Made by a program: the position numbers and the translations under genes | Part shown: positions 16,255-23,631 of the stretch, piece by piece | Layout: every line of letters begins with the position of its first letter | How positions within the stretch are numbered: the stretch's first letter is position 1 | Notes under the pieces: model-generated | What the model was told of the DNA's origin: nothing | Databases searched by the model: none | Seen by the model: only the letters and a program-made list of their open reading frames with translations | NCBI RefSeq assembly: GCF_008711285.1 | Contig: NZ_VXDC01000019.1 | Location: 1-45,792, forward strand | DNA from: Roseibium aquae | Lineage (GTDB): Bacteria > Pseudomonadota > Alphaproteobacteria > Rhizobiales > Stappiaceae | Reading direction: 5' to 3' | DNA: 45,792 nt

Positions 16255-17012
16255 CGCACAACCGCACCTCCGAGACCCGATCCGGTGGTCTCGCCGCCTT
16301 GAAGAATGTCGCAAGGTTCCTGACCCTCGTCGAACTCTTGCGCGCCAGCGGGCCGCATCTGCCGGGCATCGGCGTGTTTCACGGGTTTTCCGGGTATGGC
16401 AAGACCTATTCGGCGATCTACGCCCAGAACGTCACGGGCGCGCTGCGGGTCGAGGTCGGCGACAGCTGGACCCGCAAGAAGTTTCTGGAAAACATCCTGA
16501 AGGAGGCGGGCCGCGAACCCCGGCGCGGCTCGATCGCGGATCTCACCGAGCAGGCGATCCTGGCGCTTGGCGATGATTTCGACCGGCCGCTGATCATCGA
16601 CGAGGCCGACAAGCTCGCGGACAAGAACATGCTCGAGCTGATCCGCGAGATCCAGGAGCATTCCCAGGTGCCGATGCTGCTGATCGGCGAGGAGCTGCTG
16701 CCGCAAAAGCTTCAAGCGGTCGAACGGGTGCACAACCGGGTGCTGGAATGGGTGCCGGCGGAAAAATGCGACCTGGACGACACGCGGGCGCTGGCGGACC
16801 TGTTTTGCCCCGGCCTTGTTCTTTGCGAGGATCTGATCGCCCAGGTGCTGGAGAAGTCCGGCGGCCGGGCGCGGCGGATCGTCGTCAATCTCAACCGGAT
16901 CCGCGAGACGGCGCGCAACGAGCGGGCGGACACAGTCAGCACCGGCCGGTTTCCGGAAGACTGGTTCTATACCGGCGATCCGCGCGGCCGGGCAAAGCGG
17001 AGGGCCGTTTGA
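16251..17012 (+). CDS. MuB-type AAA ATPase, transposition target selector
   Basis: A 253-residue ATPase with Walker A GFSGYGKT (45-52) and Walker B PLIIDEAD (113-120), then an ERVHNRVLEWVPAE segment and a C-terminal lid. MuB coats target DNA, recruits and stimulates the transposase and gives target immunity. This version lacks the N-terminal HTH of about 60 residues of Mu B, as in B3/D3112-like relatives. It overlaps gene A by four bases (ATGA). Confidence 0.93.
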   Translation: MTHNRTSETRSGGLAALKNVARFLTLVELLRASGPHLPGIGVFHGFSGYGKTYSAIYAQNVTGALRVEVGDSWTRKKFLENILKEAGREPRRGSIADLTEQAILALGDDFDRPLIIDEADKLADKNMLELIREIQEHSQVPMLLIGEELLPQKLQAVERVHNRVLEWVPAEKCDLDDTRALADLFCPGLVLCEDLIAQVLEKSGGRARRIVVNLNRIRETARNERADTVSTGRFPEDWFYTGDPRGRAKRRAV

Positions 17013-17668
17013 TGCCGATCCAGCTCGAATTGCGCGTGACCACTGGCAAACCCGTCTACCGGGGCCATGATCACTATTGGAGTGTGATCCGGGATCTGGG
17101 CAAGGGCGGGCGCCTGTTCACCTTTGAAGAGATCGATCTGAGGTGCAACGACCGGGACGGCAAATGCATCAGCGATTATGTCATCCGTCTGCTGCGGGCC
17201 GGATTTCTCGAAATTGCCGAGACCCGCGACCATCTGGTGACCCGTTATGCCTCCACAAACAAGAGCACGCGACCCGAAAATGTCTACCGGCTGCTAAAAC
17301 GCCCTTCCGCAACACCGATCCTCAACCGGGACGGTTCGCCCGGCAAGCTGGGGCAGGGCCAGATCCAGCTGTGGACCGCAATCCGGTCGCTGTCCGCTTT
17401 CGACGTCAATGAGCTGGCGATCGCAGCCAGCACGGTGGATGTGCCGGTTCGGGCAAAGTCGGCGCAAGCCTATATCTACCGGCTGGAGCTTGCCGGGTAT
17501 CTGCAGGTGCTGCGCAAGGGAAAAGCGGCAACACCAGGCATCTGGCGTCTGAACCCCGCCATGAACACCGGGCCAAAACCACCGAAAATCCTGCGCTCCA
17601 AACTCGTTTATGACGCGAACCTGAAACAGGTCATGGGACCCGTTGTGGCCGAAGAGGTAGCGGCATGA
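17012..17668 (+). CDS. Winged-helix-like early protein
   Basis: A 218-residue protein. Two similar winged-helix segments can be seen: HDHYWSVIRDLGKGGRLFTFEEIDLRCN...CISDYVIRLLRAGFLEI and GQIQLWTAIRSLSAFDVNELAIAAST...SAQAYIYRLELAGYLQVL. It is conserved in position after B in Mu-like phages of alphaproteobacteria, but I cannot give a proven function. The ATG overlaps the B stop (TGATG). It may bind DNA and modulate early transcription or transposition. Confidence 0.72.
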   Translation: MPIQLELRVTTGKPVYRGHDHYWSVIRDLGKGGRLFTFEEIDLRCNDRDGKCISDYVIRLLRAGFLEIAETRDHLVTRYASTNKSTRPENVYRLLKRPSATPILNRDGSPGKLGQGQIQLWTAIRSLSAFDVNELAIAASTVDVPVRAKSAQAYIYRLELAGYLQVLRKGKAATPGIWRLNPAMNTGPKPPKILRSKLVYDANLKQVMGPVVAEEVAA

Positions 17669-18078
17669 CTTTTGATCCCACCATGACTGACAAGGCGCAA
17701 GCCGCCTGGGGTCCGGACATGCCGGACTGGGTCCGCGAACTTGCCGCGCTGGCCAGCCGCACCAGCCTGAACGCGGCTGCCAAACGCCTCGGCTATTCGC
17801 CTGCGACCCTCAGCCAGACGCTCGCCAACAAGTATCCCGGCGATCTGGAAAAGATCGCGGCGACCGTGCGCGGCGCGCTGTTGGGCGAGACGGTTGTCTG
17901 CCCGGTGCTCGGAGAAATCGGCCGGGATGCCTGCCTTTCCTGGCAGGCAAAACCGCGGGCCGTCACCAACGCCGTGCGCACCCGCGTTTTCCGGGCCTGC
18001 CGGTCCGGCTGCCCGAATTCCCGCCTCAAACCCCGCACCCCGATCCACGAGCCCCCGGAGGAGAGCCATGCTGAGTGA
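17665..18078 (+). CDS. HTH regulator of the early operon
   Basis: A 137-residue protein with a helix-turn-helix at about 28-60 (SRTSLNAAAKRLGYSPATLSQTLANKYPGDLEKI). A cysteine-rich stretch follows (CPVLGEI, DACLSWQ, RACRSGCPNSR), perhaps a small metal-binding knuckle. Such proteins accompany the B gene in many Mu-like prophages. Role unproven; regulation of phage genes is likely. It overlaps its neighbours by 4 and 11 bp. Confidence 0.65.
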   Translation: MTFDPTMTDKAQAAWGPDMPDWVRELAALASRTSLNAAAKRLGYSPATLSQTLANKYPGDLEKIAATVRGALLGETVVCPVLGEIGRDACLSWQAKPRAVTNAVRTRVFRACRSGCPNSRLKPRTPIHEPPEESHAE

Positions 18079-18325
18079 CGACATCACCAATCTGTGCCGG
18101 ACCCTGTTCGTCAAGGCCCAGGACTTCGAGGCCAGCGATCCCATGCATGGCTATCTGCTGCGGATTGCCGGGCGGGTGGCCACGTACCGGGACCAGATCC
18201 GGCAACTGGAGCAGGCGGTGGTGCCCGGGCACGCGAGGGGCATGACCGTGATCGACCTCAGCGGCGACACGGTGGTCCCCTTTCCCAAGGCCCGGCTGCC
18301 CCGGCCGGATGGAGGGGTGTCATGA
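18068..18325 (+). CDS. Small early protein, hypothetical
   Basis: An 85-residue protein (MLSDDITNLCRTLFVKAQDFEASDPMHG...) predicted helical over residues 1-50, with a short beta-rich tail. GGAGGAGAG lies just upstream of the ATG. No known family recognised. It is embedded in a chain of overlapping early genes, so it is very likely translated. Confidence 0.6.
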   Translation: MLSDDITNLCRTLFVKAQDFEASDPMHGYLLRIAGRVATYRDQIRQLEQAVVPGHARGMTVIDLSGDTVVPFPKARLPRPDGGVS

Positions 18326-18657
18326 TTTCGACAGGCCACTGGACGCGGCGGGAACTGGCCATGCTGGTCGGCCTCGACCGCATGGGCGACAGCATCGAGG
18401 ACATTGCCCTGGTGCTGGAGCGGACCGAACTCGACGTGCGCACCGGTCTTGAGACCGCCAAGGCCATGCTGCCGCTGCCCGGGGACCTGCCGAGGATCCG
18501 CAAGCGCCGGCGCATGTGCGTGCTGCGCAATCGCAACCCCGTCCCGGCGCGGCCATGCCCCGGCCGCACGACCCCGGAGGCCACCGCCGCCCTGATGGGC
18601 GACCCGGCTCCGGGGCGCAGTGCCCTGGACCAAATCCAAGCAGCCAAAGGAGACTGA
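18322..18657 (+). CDS. Small early protein with HTH-like N-terminus
   Basis: A 111-residue protein. Residues 1-50 (TRRELAMLVGLDRMGDSIEDIALVLERTELDVRTGLETAK) look like a sigma-70 region 4 or GcrA-like helix-turn-helix. The rest is basic, Arg/Pro-rich and probably disordered. It starts inside the stop of the previous gene (ATGA). A DNA-binding role is inferred only. Confidence 0.58.
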   Translation: MISTGHWTRRELAMLVGLDRMGDSIEDIALVLERTELDVRTGLETAKAMLPLPGDLPRIRKRRRMCVLRNRNPVPARPCPGRTTPEATAALMGDPAPGRSALDQIQAAKGD

Positions 18658-18659
18658 CC

Positions 18660-19358
18660 ATGGACACATTGACCGGCGGCCCCGAGACCCGTCAGGACCC
18701 GCAGGCCGGGGACGGCAACCCGCGGCAGGCCGCGGACGGGGTTCTCGATCTGGGCGGACAGCGCTACATGCGCGATGCCAAGGGCAACCTGGTGCCGCTC
18801 GCCAATGTCAAGCCGCAGCACAAGCTGGAGGACGAGACGGTGCGCAAGATCATCGCCCATGCGGACGCCCTGTCGGCACAGATCGGCCGGTTCAAGGGCC
18901 ATACCACAACGGATCTGGGGGAGCTCGACGCGCTGCTTGCCCAGGAATACGGGGCGGTGAAGGGCGGCAAGAAGGGCAACCGGACCTATCAGAGCTTCGA
19001 CGGGCTGATGAAGGTCACGGTGCAGGTGTCGGATTTCGTGGATTTCGGGCCGGAGCTCCAGACCGCCAAACAGCTGATCGACGCATGCCTGACCGAATGG
19101 TCGGCGGACAGCCGCCCGGAAATCAAGGCGATCGTGACGCGGGCCTTCAACACCGACAAGGAAGGCCAGATCAACAAGTCGGACATCTTCCTGCTGCTGC
19201 GGCTCGACATTGCCGATGCAAGGTGGGGCCGGGCCATGGACGCGCTGCGTGACGCCATGCGGATCACCGGCTCGAAATCCTATGTCCGCTTCTATCACCG
19301 CGCTGCCCCGGAAGCGGCCTGGCAGCCGATCACCATTGATCTCGCCAAAGTGGTGTAA
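18660..19358 (+). CDS. DUF3164 family phage protein
   Basis: A 232-residue protein of the DUF3164 family, common in the early regions of Mu-like prophages (YMRDAKGNLVPLANVKPQHKLEDETVRKII near residue 35, a long helical middle, and a C-terminal YVRFYHRAAPEAAWQPITIDLA). Its biochemical role is not established. Its position is where Mu carries gam and other semi-essential early genes, so a nucleic-acid-related function is plausible. AGGAG lies 11 bases upstream of the ATG. Confidence 0.78.
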   Translation: MDTLTGGPETRQDPQAGDGNPRQAADGVLDLGGQRYMRDAKGNLVPLANVKPQHKLEDETVRKIIAHADALSAQIGRFKGHTTTDLGELDALLAQEYGAVKGGKKGNRTYQSFDGLMKVTVQVSDFVDFGPELQTAKQLIDACLTEWSADSRPEIKAIVTRAFNTDKEGQINKSDIFLLLRLDIADARWGRAMDALRDAMRITGSKSYVRFYHRAAPEAAWQPITIDLAKVV

Positions 19359-19402
19359 AACAGGAATTGCACCAAAGGAGAGCGCCCGCACAGGAGGCAG
19401 GC

Positions 19403-19633
19403 ATGGTTTACCGCAAGGACGAAAACGGCAACCCGGATCCGCGCCATCACCGGCATAACGATCAGGTGATCGCCCTGCGGCTCGACAAGCTGATGTCCGC
19501 ACAAGAGCAGATCTATTGGCACATCACCCCGCATCCGGAGCTTGGCGGGCGAACGCCCATGGAGCTGAGCGCGGAGGGCCGCCACGAGGACCTGTTCGCC
19601 CTGATCGACCGGATGGAAGCGGCGAGGCGGTGA
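19403..19633 (+). CDS. Small early protein with a ParS/MbcA-like C-terminus
   Basis: A 76-residue protein starting MVYRKDENGNPDPRHHRHNDQ with AGGAGG six bases upstream. The C-terminal segment HPELGGRTPMELSAEGRHEDLFALIDRMEA resembles the toxin-binding segment of Xre/MbcA/ParS antitoxins (pattern NPxLGGxxPxELL). No partner toxin is adjacent, so antitoxin function is unproven; it may be an unrelated small phage protein. Confidence 0.55.
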   Translation: MVYRKDENGNPDPRHHRHNDQVIALRLDKLMSAQEQIYWHITPHPELGGRTPMELSAEGRHEDLFALIDRMEAARR

Positions 19634-19636
19634 TCC

Positions 19637-19945
19637 ATGACCCGGCCCGGATCCCCCTCGTCCCACCCACCCGCTCCCGACTTCGCGGAGACGGAGGCCC
19701 TGCGCTCGGCCCGGGCGCGGCTTCTGCGGGAAGCCGAGCGCCGGCGCTACCGGCTCCACCGCCTGTCCGGGCTGACAGGAGACCTTAAAGCGGCCACGAC
19801 CGAACTGCTCCGCCGGGAACTGGCGGCGGCCACGCGCGCGCCAAAGGGCGATGAACAGCGCCAGGCGGCACCGGAATCCCCGGTGCCGCCGGATATGCCT
19901 GAGCCCCCGGTGCGCTGCCGCTGGCTGCCCTACCGCGACGATTGA
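19637..19945 (+). CDS. Small Arg/Pro-rich hypothetical protein
   Basis: A 102-residue protein, basic with a helical middle (ETEALRSARARLLREAERRRYRLHRLSG) and a Pro-rich tail. It follows the previous gene by three bases and precedes GemA by nine, so it is part of the operon. No family recognised. Composition makes the coding call moderately uncertain. Confidence 0.5.
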   Translation: MTRPGSPSSHPPAPDFAETEALRSARARLLREAERRRYRLHRLSGLTGDLKAATTELLRRELAAATRAPKGDEQRQAAPESPVPPDMPEPPVRCRWLPYRDD

Positions 19946-19954
19946 GGACCGCCC

Positions 19955-20608
19955 ATGAGCGACCTTGCACGCATCCACATTCTCAAGAAACAGGCCGGTC
20001 TCGATGACGATGCCTATCGCGATCTTCTGGAACGGGAGACCGGCAAGCGCTCGGCCCGCGCGCTGAGTCCCCGCGAGCGGCAGGCAGTCATCCGGGCCTT
20101 GATGCGTCTTCAAGGACCGGTTCTGGAGCTGGCGGCGGACCGCAGCGCCTATGCGCGCAAACTCCGGGCGTTGTGGTGCACCGGCTACTGGCTGGGCGTG
20201 ATCGACACCCGTGCGCCGGAGGCCATGCGGGCCTTTCTCAAACGCCAGACCGGGCTCGACAGCGACCGGTTCCTGCGCGACCCGAAGGACGCGGACAAGG
20301 CGATCGAGGCGCTGAAGGACTGGATCCGCCGCAAGACCGCCAATCCCGGCCTGTTCCGGATCGAGAAGGGCCTGCCCGCGATCTACAACAATCCGCAGTT
20401 CCAGGTGGTCCTGCATGTCTGGTCCAAGCTTGCCGCTGTGCAGGCGGCGCCCTCCAGCACGCTGACCGGCTATCTGATCGACACGTTCGGCCATGGCGAT
20501 CCGGAGCGCTTGAACGGCGCCGACTGGATCGCGGTACACCGGGAGCTTGGCACGCTGTACCGGGCGACGCTGGTGCGCCGGGGCGCACGGGGGACCAGGC
20601 GCCCATGA
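19955..20608 (+). CDS. gemA: GemA (Mu gp16-like) regulatory protein
   Basis: A 217-residue protein with the DUF1018 signature: LARIHILKKQAGLDDDAYRDLLERETGKRSARALSPRERQAVIRALMRL at the N-terminus. The C-terminal domain ends LTGYLIDTFGHGDPERLNGADWIAVHRELG. Mu GemA alters host gene expression and DNA supercoiling during the lytic cycle. It overlaps the Mor-like gene by four bases. Confidence 0.85.
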   Translation: MSDLARIHILKKQAGLDDDAYRDLLERETGKRSARALSPRERQAVIRALMRLQGPVLELAADRSAYARKLRALWCTGYWLGVIDTRAPEAMRAFLKRQTGLDSDRFLRDPKDADKAIEALKDWIRRKTANPGLFRIEKGLPAIYNNPQFQVVLHVWSKLAAVQAAPSSTLTGYLIDTFGHGDPERLNGADWIAVHRELGTLYRATLVRRGARGTRRP

Positions 20609-20973
20609 GCCCGCCGTCCGCTCCTTTCGCGCCCCCGGCCCATATCGCGCCTTATGTGGAGGTGCTTGGCGAGGCGCTGGCGATCCGGTTCTTTCTGGCC
20701 TTTGGCGGCTCGGAACTCTATCTGCCCCGGCGCCCGGATCGCTCCATGGTGGTGGAATTGACCGGCCCGGACAAAGCGGCCATGCTGGCCGAACACCTTG
20801 GCCCCGGCATCGTGCGCGTGCCGATCCCCAAGCCCTGGCTGGCCGCGGTCCTGGAACGGGAGGGCAAGTCCAAGGCGGCGATCGCCCGGCTGCTCCATGT
20901 GGACCAGACCACGGTCCGCCGCTGGGCGGCCCGGGCGCGCGACCGTACTCAACTCTCCCTGTTCGACACCTGA
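20605..20973 (+). CDS. Mor-like middle transcription activator
   Basis: A 122-residue protein. The N-terminal part (PPAHIAPYVEVLGEALAIRFFLAFGGSELYLPRRP) matches the Mor/C family dimerisation domain. The C-terminal part has a helix-turn-helix (GKSKAAIARLLHVDQTTVRRWAARA). Mor activates the middle or late promoter in Mu-like phages. It ends about 90 bp before the lysis genes, where the activated promoter would be expected. No second activator was seen, so it may drive the whole late region. Confidence 0.82.
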   Translation: MSPPSAPFAPPAHIAPYVEVLGEALAIRFFLAFGGSELYLPRRPDRSMVVELTGPDKAAMLAEHLGPGIVRVPIPKPWLAAVLEREGKSKAAIARLLHVDQTTVRRWAARARDRTQLSLFDT

Positions 20974-21063
20974 TCCCTGATCATCCGGGCTCCCGCGTGG
21001 GTGATGTTTTCGCGGTCCTTCCGGCACGGTTTTCCCATGAGTTTGACGAACCGGGACCGAGCC

Positions 21064-21732
21064 ATGACATTGACCGCGCGCAGCCTCAAACGCCTTGACG
21101 GCGTCCATCCCGATCTTGTGCGGGTGGTGGAACGGGCCGCCGCGACCACCTCCCAGCCGTTCCAGGTGATCGAGGGCGTGCGCAGCCTTGCCCGCCAGCG
21201 CCAGCTTGTGAACCGGGGCGCGTCCAAGACCCTCAACTCAAGGCATTTGTCCGGCCACGCGGTCGACCTGATGGCGATGATCGGCACCCGGGTCTCCTGG
21301 GAAGTGCCGCTTTATTACCGGATCGCCGATGCCATGAAGGAGGCGGCCCGCGATCTGGGCGTGCCGCTGGAGTGGGGAGGCGACTGGGCCTCTTTCTTTG
21401 ACGGCCCGCATTTCCAGCTGCCCTGGTCAACCTATCCCAAATCCGCCAATCCGGCACGGGCCGCCGCGCCGCCCGATGTGAGCGAACGGGCCGAGACGCG
21501 GGCCTCCAGGGTTCTGGCCATCGGGGACCGGGGCGCGGCGGTCCGCACCCTGCAGGACAGTCTTTCGCGCCTCGGCTTCGCGCTCGTCCAGGACGGGGTC
21601 TTCGGGCCGCAAACGCGCCGTGCCGTCAAGGCGTTCCAAGCCTTCGCGGGCCTTGCCGTGGACGGGATCTTCGGACCGGTCAGTGCCCGCGCCCTGCGCC
21701 TTGCCCTCAAACGCCGGGTGAGGCCCGATTGA
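21064..21732 (+). CDS. Endolysin: M15 peptidase with peptidoglycan-binding domain
   Basis: A 222-residue protein. The N-terminal domain is an M15 (VanY / L-alanyl-D-glutamate) peptidase with zinc ligands His61 and Asp68 in SRHLSGHAVDL and His116 in GPHFQL. Residues about 158-218 form a peptidoglycan-binding domain 1 (GDRGAAVRTLQDSLSRLGF, DGVFGPQTRRAVKAFQ). It cuts the cell-wall peptide at lysis. ATGs at 21004 and 21037 are in frame, but 21064 gives the normal domain start. First gene of the lysis cassette. Confidence 0.88.
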   Translation: MTLTARSLKRLDGVHPDLVRVVERAAATTSQPFQVIEGVRSLARQRQLVNRGASKTLNSRHLSGHAVDLMAMIGTRVSWEVPLYYRIADAMKEAARDLGVPLEWGGDWASFFDGPHFQLPWSTYPKSANPARAAAPPDVSERAETRASRVLAIGDRGAAVRTLQDSLSRLGFALVQDGVFGPQTRRAVKAFQAFAGLAVDGIFGPVSARALRLALKRRVRPD

Positions 21733-21744
21733 AAGGAGCTTTCA

Positions 21745-21972
21745 ATGACTGACACCAAACCGCTGTTCAGGTCCAAGACCTTCTGGGGCGCGGCTGTGGC
21801 CGTGCTTGGCGCGCTAGCCGGACTGTTCGGGATCGAGATCACGGCGGCCGACCAGGCGGAGCTGACAGGCCTGACGGACCGGATCTTTGCCGCCTGGGAC
21901 AGCCTGGCGGTGATCGCGGGCGCGCTGCTGGCCATCTATGGCCGGGTGACGGCCCGGCAAAAAATCCGGTGA
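21745..21972 (+). CDS. Putative holin
   Basis: A 75-residue protein with two hydrophobic segments (about 13-33, WGAAVAVLGALAGLFGIEI, and 52-66, LAVIAGALLAIYG) and a basic tail. It follows the endolysin by 12 bp with AAAGGAG ahead of the ATG. Size, topology and position suit a class II holin that lets the endolysin reach the wall. No specific holin family is claimed. Confidence 0.68.
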   Translation: MTDTKPLFRSKTFWGAAVAVLGALAGLFGIEITAADQAELTGLTDRIFAAWDSLAVIAGALLAIYGRVTARQKIR

Positions 21973-21975
21973 GGC

Positions 21976-22206
21976 ATGGGATGGCTCGCCGTTCTCAAGG
22001 CGCTCAGCGCCTTCCTTGCCGAAATCGCCGCGACCGTGCGGACCCGGCGGCTGCTGGCGGCCGGCCGGGCGGAGGCGGTGGCGCAAAGCCTGACGGAGGC
22101 CGCCCATGCGCTTGAACGGGCAAGGGCCGCGGAAGGGGCTGTGCGCGCTGAGCTTGACGCTCATCCTGACCGGCTGCGTGACGATGACGGGTTCCGGAGG
22201 GATTAA
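21976..22206 (+). CDS. Putative i-spanin (Rz-like)
   Basis: A 76-residue protein with a short hydrophobic N-terminus (GWLAVLKALSAFLAEIAATV) and an Ala/Glu/Arg-rich helical rest that could form a coiled coil. A lipoprotein gene starts inside it in another frame (22106), the classical Rz/Rz1 arrangement. It would sit in the inner membrane and span the periplasm to fuse membranes at lysis. It is shorter than typical Rz, so the call rests mainly on layout. Confidence 0.55.
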   Translation: MGWLAVLKALSAFLAEIAATVRTRRLLAAGRAEAVAQSLTEAAHALERARAAEGAVRAELDAHPDRLRDDDGFRRD

Positions 22207-22402
22207 ACCGGCGGACCGTCAGGGCGGGGTGACCGTGCTTGAAAAATCCGGTCTCCGGCCGGTTCTCCTGTGCGGGACCGTTGATCCGATCCGCTGGTCG
22301 CTCAAGGACACGGACGGCACCATCGAACAGGTAAAGGTGCTGAACGCCAAATGGCGGGCGCTGTGCGGCCCGCCTGCCGGACATCCCGGCCATGCTCCCT
22401 GA
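22106..22402 (+). CDS. Putative o-spanin lipoprotein (Rz1-like)
   Basis: A 98-residue protein with a basic N-terminus, hydrophobic core and lipobox LTLILTGC (Cys24), so it should be exported and lipidated. It begins within the preceding Rz-like gene in a different frame. The mature part is Pro/Gly-containing. It likely forms the outer-membrane half of the spanin pair. It overlaps the following DUF2730 gene by 11 bp. Confidence 0.68.
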   Translation: MRLNGQGPRKGLCALSLTLILTGCVTMTGSGGIKPADRQGGVTVLEKSGLRPVLLCGTVDPIRWSLKDTDGTIEQVKVLNAKWRALCGPPAGHPGHAP

Positions 22403-22721
22403 GACCTTGAAAGACTGGGCGAGCCTGATCGCCGTGCTCCTGTCGCTCGGCGCCATCGTGCATTCCTGGCTGACCTCCCGGGTGAAGGTGAATTCGGAAC
22501 ATCTGAAAGCGGTCGACCAGAAGCTGATCGAGCTGGACCGGCGGATCCAGGCGGCCGAAAGCGAGCTGTCCCATCTGCCCGCCAAGGACGATGTGCTGGA
22601 GCTGAAACTGGCGCTGGCGGAACTGCGCGGCACGGTCGGGCGGCTCGATGAAAGCCTGTCGGGCGTCTCGCGCACCGTGCACCGGGTGGAGGACTATCTG
22701 ATGAAGGAATCGAGCCGATGA
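22392..22721 (+). CDS. DUF2730 family membrane-anchored coiled-coil protein
   Basis: A 109-residue protein with one N-terminal transmembrane helix (about 10-30, WASLIAVLLSLGAIVHSWLTS) followed by heptad-like helix (LKAVDQKLIELDRRIQAAESELSHLPAKDDVLELKLALAELRGTVGRLDESL). DUF2730 proteins occur just before the terminase genes in Mu-like phages. Function unknown; a lysis or packaging accessory is possible. Confidence 0.72.
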   Translation: MLPETLKDWASLIAVLLSLGAIVHSWLTSRVKVNSEHLKAVDQKLIELDRRIQAAESELSHLPAKDDVLELKLALAELRGTVGRLDESLSGVSRTVHRVEDYLMKESSR

Positions 22722-23014
22722 GCTATGCCGACCATGCGGCGGCCGATTGCCGCCTGATCATCCTGAAAGCTCTGGCGGGCGAGACCGACCACCGGCTCAA
22801 CGAGACCCTGATCCAGAAGATCCTGGAAAGCTTCGGGCACACGAAGCCCCGCGATTATGTGCGCACGCAGCTGAGCCGCCTGGAAAACCTGGGCGCGGTG
22901 CGCCTGTCTGCCGCTGGGTCGGTCCTGGTGGCCGAGTTGCTTGGCCCCGGCCTTGATCATGTGGAACGCCGGGCGCTGCTGGACGGTGTGCTCAAACCCT
23001 CGCCCGGGACCTGA
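22718..23014 (+). CDS. Mu-like phage winged-helix protein upstream of terminase
   Basis: A 98-residue protein (DHAAADCRLIILKALAGETDHRLNETLIQKILESFGHTKPRDYVRTQLSRLENLGAVRL) with a clear winged-helix pattern. Proteins of this type are conserved between the lysis and terminase genes of Mu-like prophages (VpaChn25_0724-like). It may act in packaging initiation. It starts inside the stop of DUF2730. Confidence 0.68.
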   Translation: MSYADHAAADCRLIILKALAGETDHRLNETLIQKILESFGHTKPRDYVRTQLSRLENLGAVRLSAAGSVLVAELLGPGLDHVERRALLDGVLKPSPGT

Positions 23015-23016
23015 CC

Positions 23017-23631
23017 ATGGGACGGGTCAAGAAGGGGCGGGGGCGCCTGTCCGCCATCGAGCAGCTGCCACCGGCCTGCGATCCGGTGATTGCCTGGGCC
23101 GCGAATGAGTTGCGATCCCGCGACCAGACCCAGAAGGAGATCTATGAGGAGTTCTTTCTGAAACTGGAGGTGCTTCAGCGCGAGCATCGCGGCGAACTGG
23201 ACTTTGCCATTCCCTCCTTTTCCGCCTTCAACCGCTATGCGATCAAGCTCGCGACCTTGACCCGGCGGCTGGAGGACACGCGGGCGATCGCCGCCAGTAT
23301 CGCGGAAAAATTCGATGCGCAGGCGTCCGACGATCTGACGCTGATCGCGGCCGAGGCGATCAAGACGCTGGTCTTCGAGGTGCTGACGGACGCGGGCGAA
23401 AGCGGGATCGACCCGAAAGGCGCGCTCAATCTCGCCGGGGCGCTTCGGGCCGCGGCGCAGGCGCAAGGCGTCTCGACCCAGCGGCGCCAGAAGGTGGAAA
23501 GCGATTTTGCCAGACGGACGGAAAAGGCCGTCGACCGGGTGGCGAAGGTGAAAGGCCTGAGCGCGGACACGGCCGAGGCGATCAAGGCGCAGATCCTGGG
23601 CGTTGCCAAACCGGGGGAGGGGGCGGCATGA
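23017..23631 (+). CDS. Terminase small subunit-like DUF3486 protein
   Basis: A 204-residue protein with the DUF3486 opening MGRVKKGRGRLSAIEQLPPACDPVIAWAANELRSRDQTQKEIYEEFFLKL and a helical C-terminal part. Mu-like phages carry this protein directly before the large terminase. It is taken to recognise the packaging site and load the motor. It overlaps the large subunit gene by four bases. Confidence 0.85.
   Translation: MGRVKKGRGRLSAIEQLPPACDPVIAWAANELRSRDQTQKEIYEEFFLKLEVLQREHRGELDFAIPSFSAFNRYAIKLATLTRRLEDTRAIAASIAEKFDAQASDDLTLIAAEAIKTLVFEVLTDAGESGIDPKGALNLAGALRAAAQAQGVSTQRRQKVESDFARRTEKAVDRVAKVKGLSADTAEAIKAQILGVAKPGEGAA

Noticed and set aside
14509..16314. 601-codon antisense frame opposite the transposase gene
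   Set aside because: It is a GC-rich shadow of a certain gene; its protein is Arg/Pro/Gly-rich with no known domain, and the opposite strand encodes an intact DDE transposase.
18258..19502. 414-codon antisense frame in the early region
   Set aside because: It lies opposite DUF3164 and other overlapping early genes and has no motif or ribosome site.
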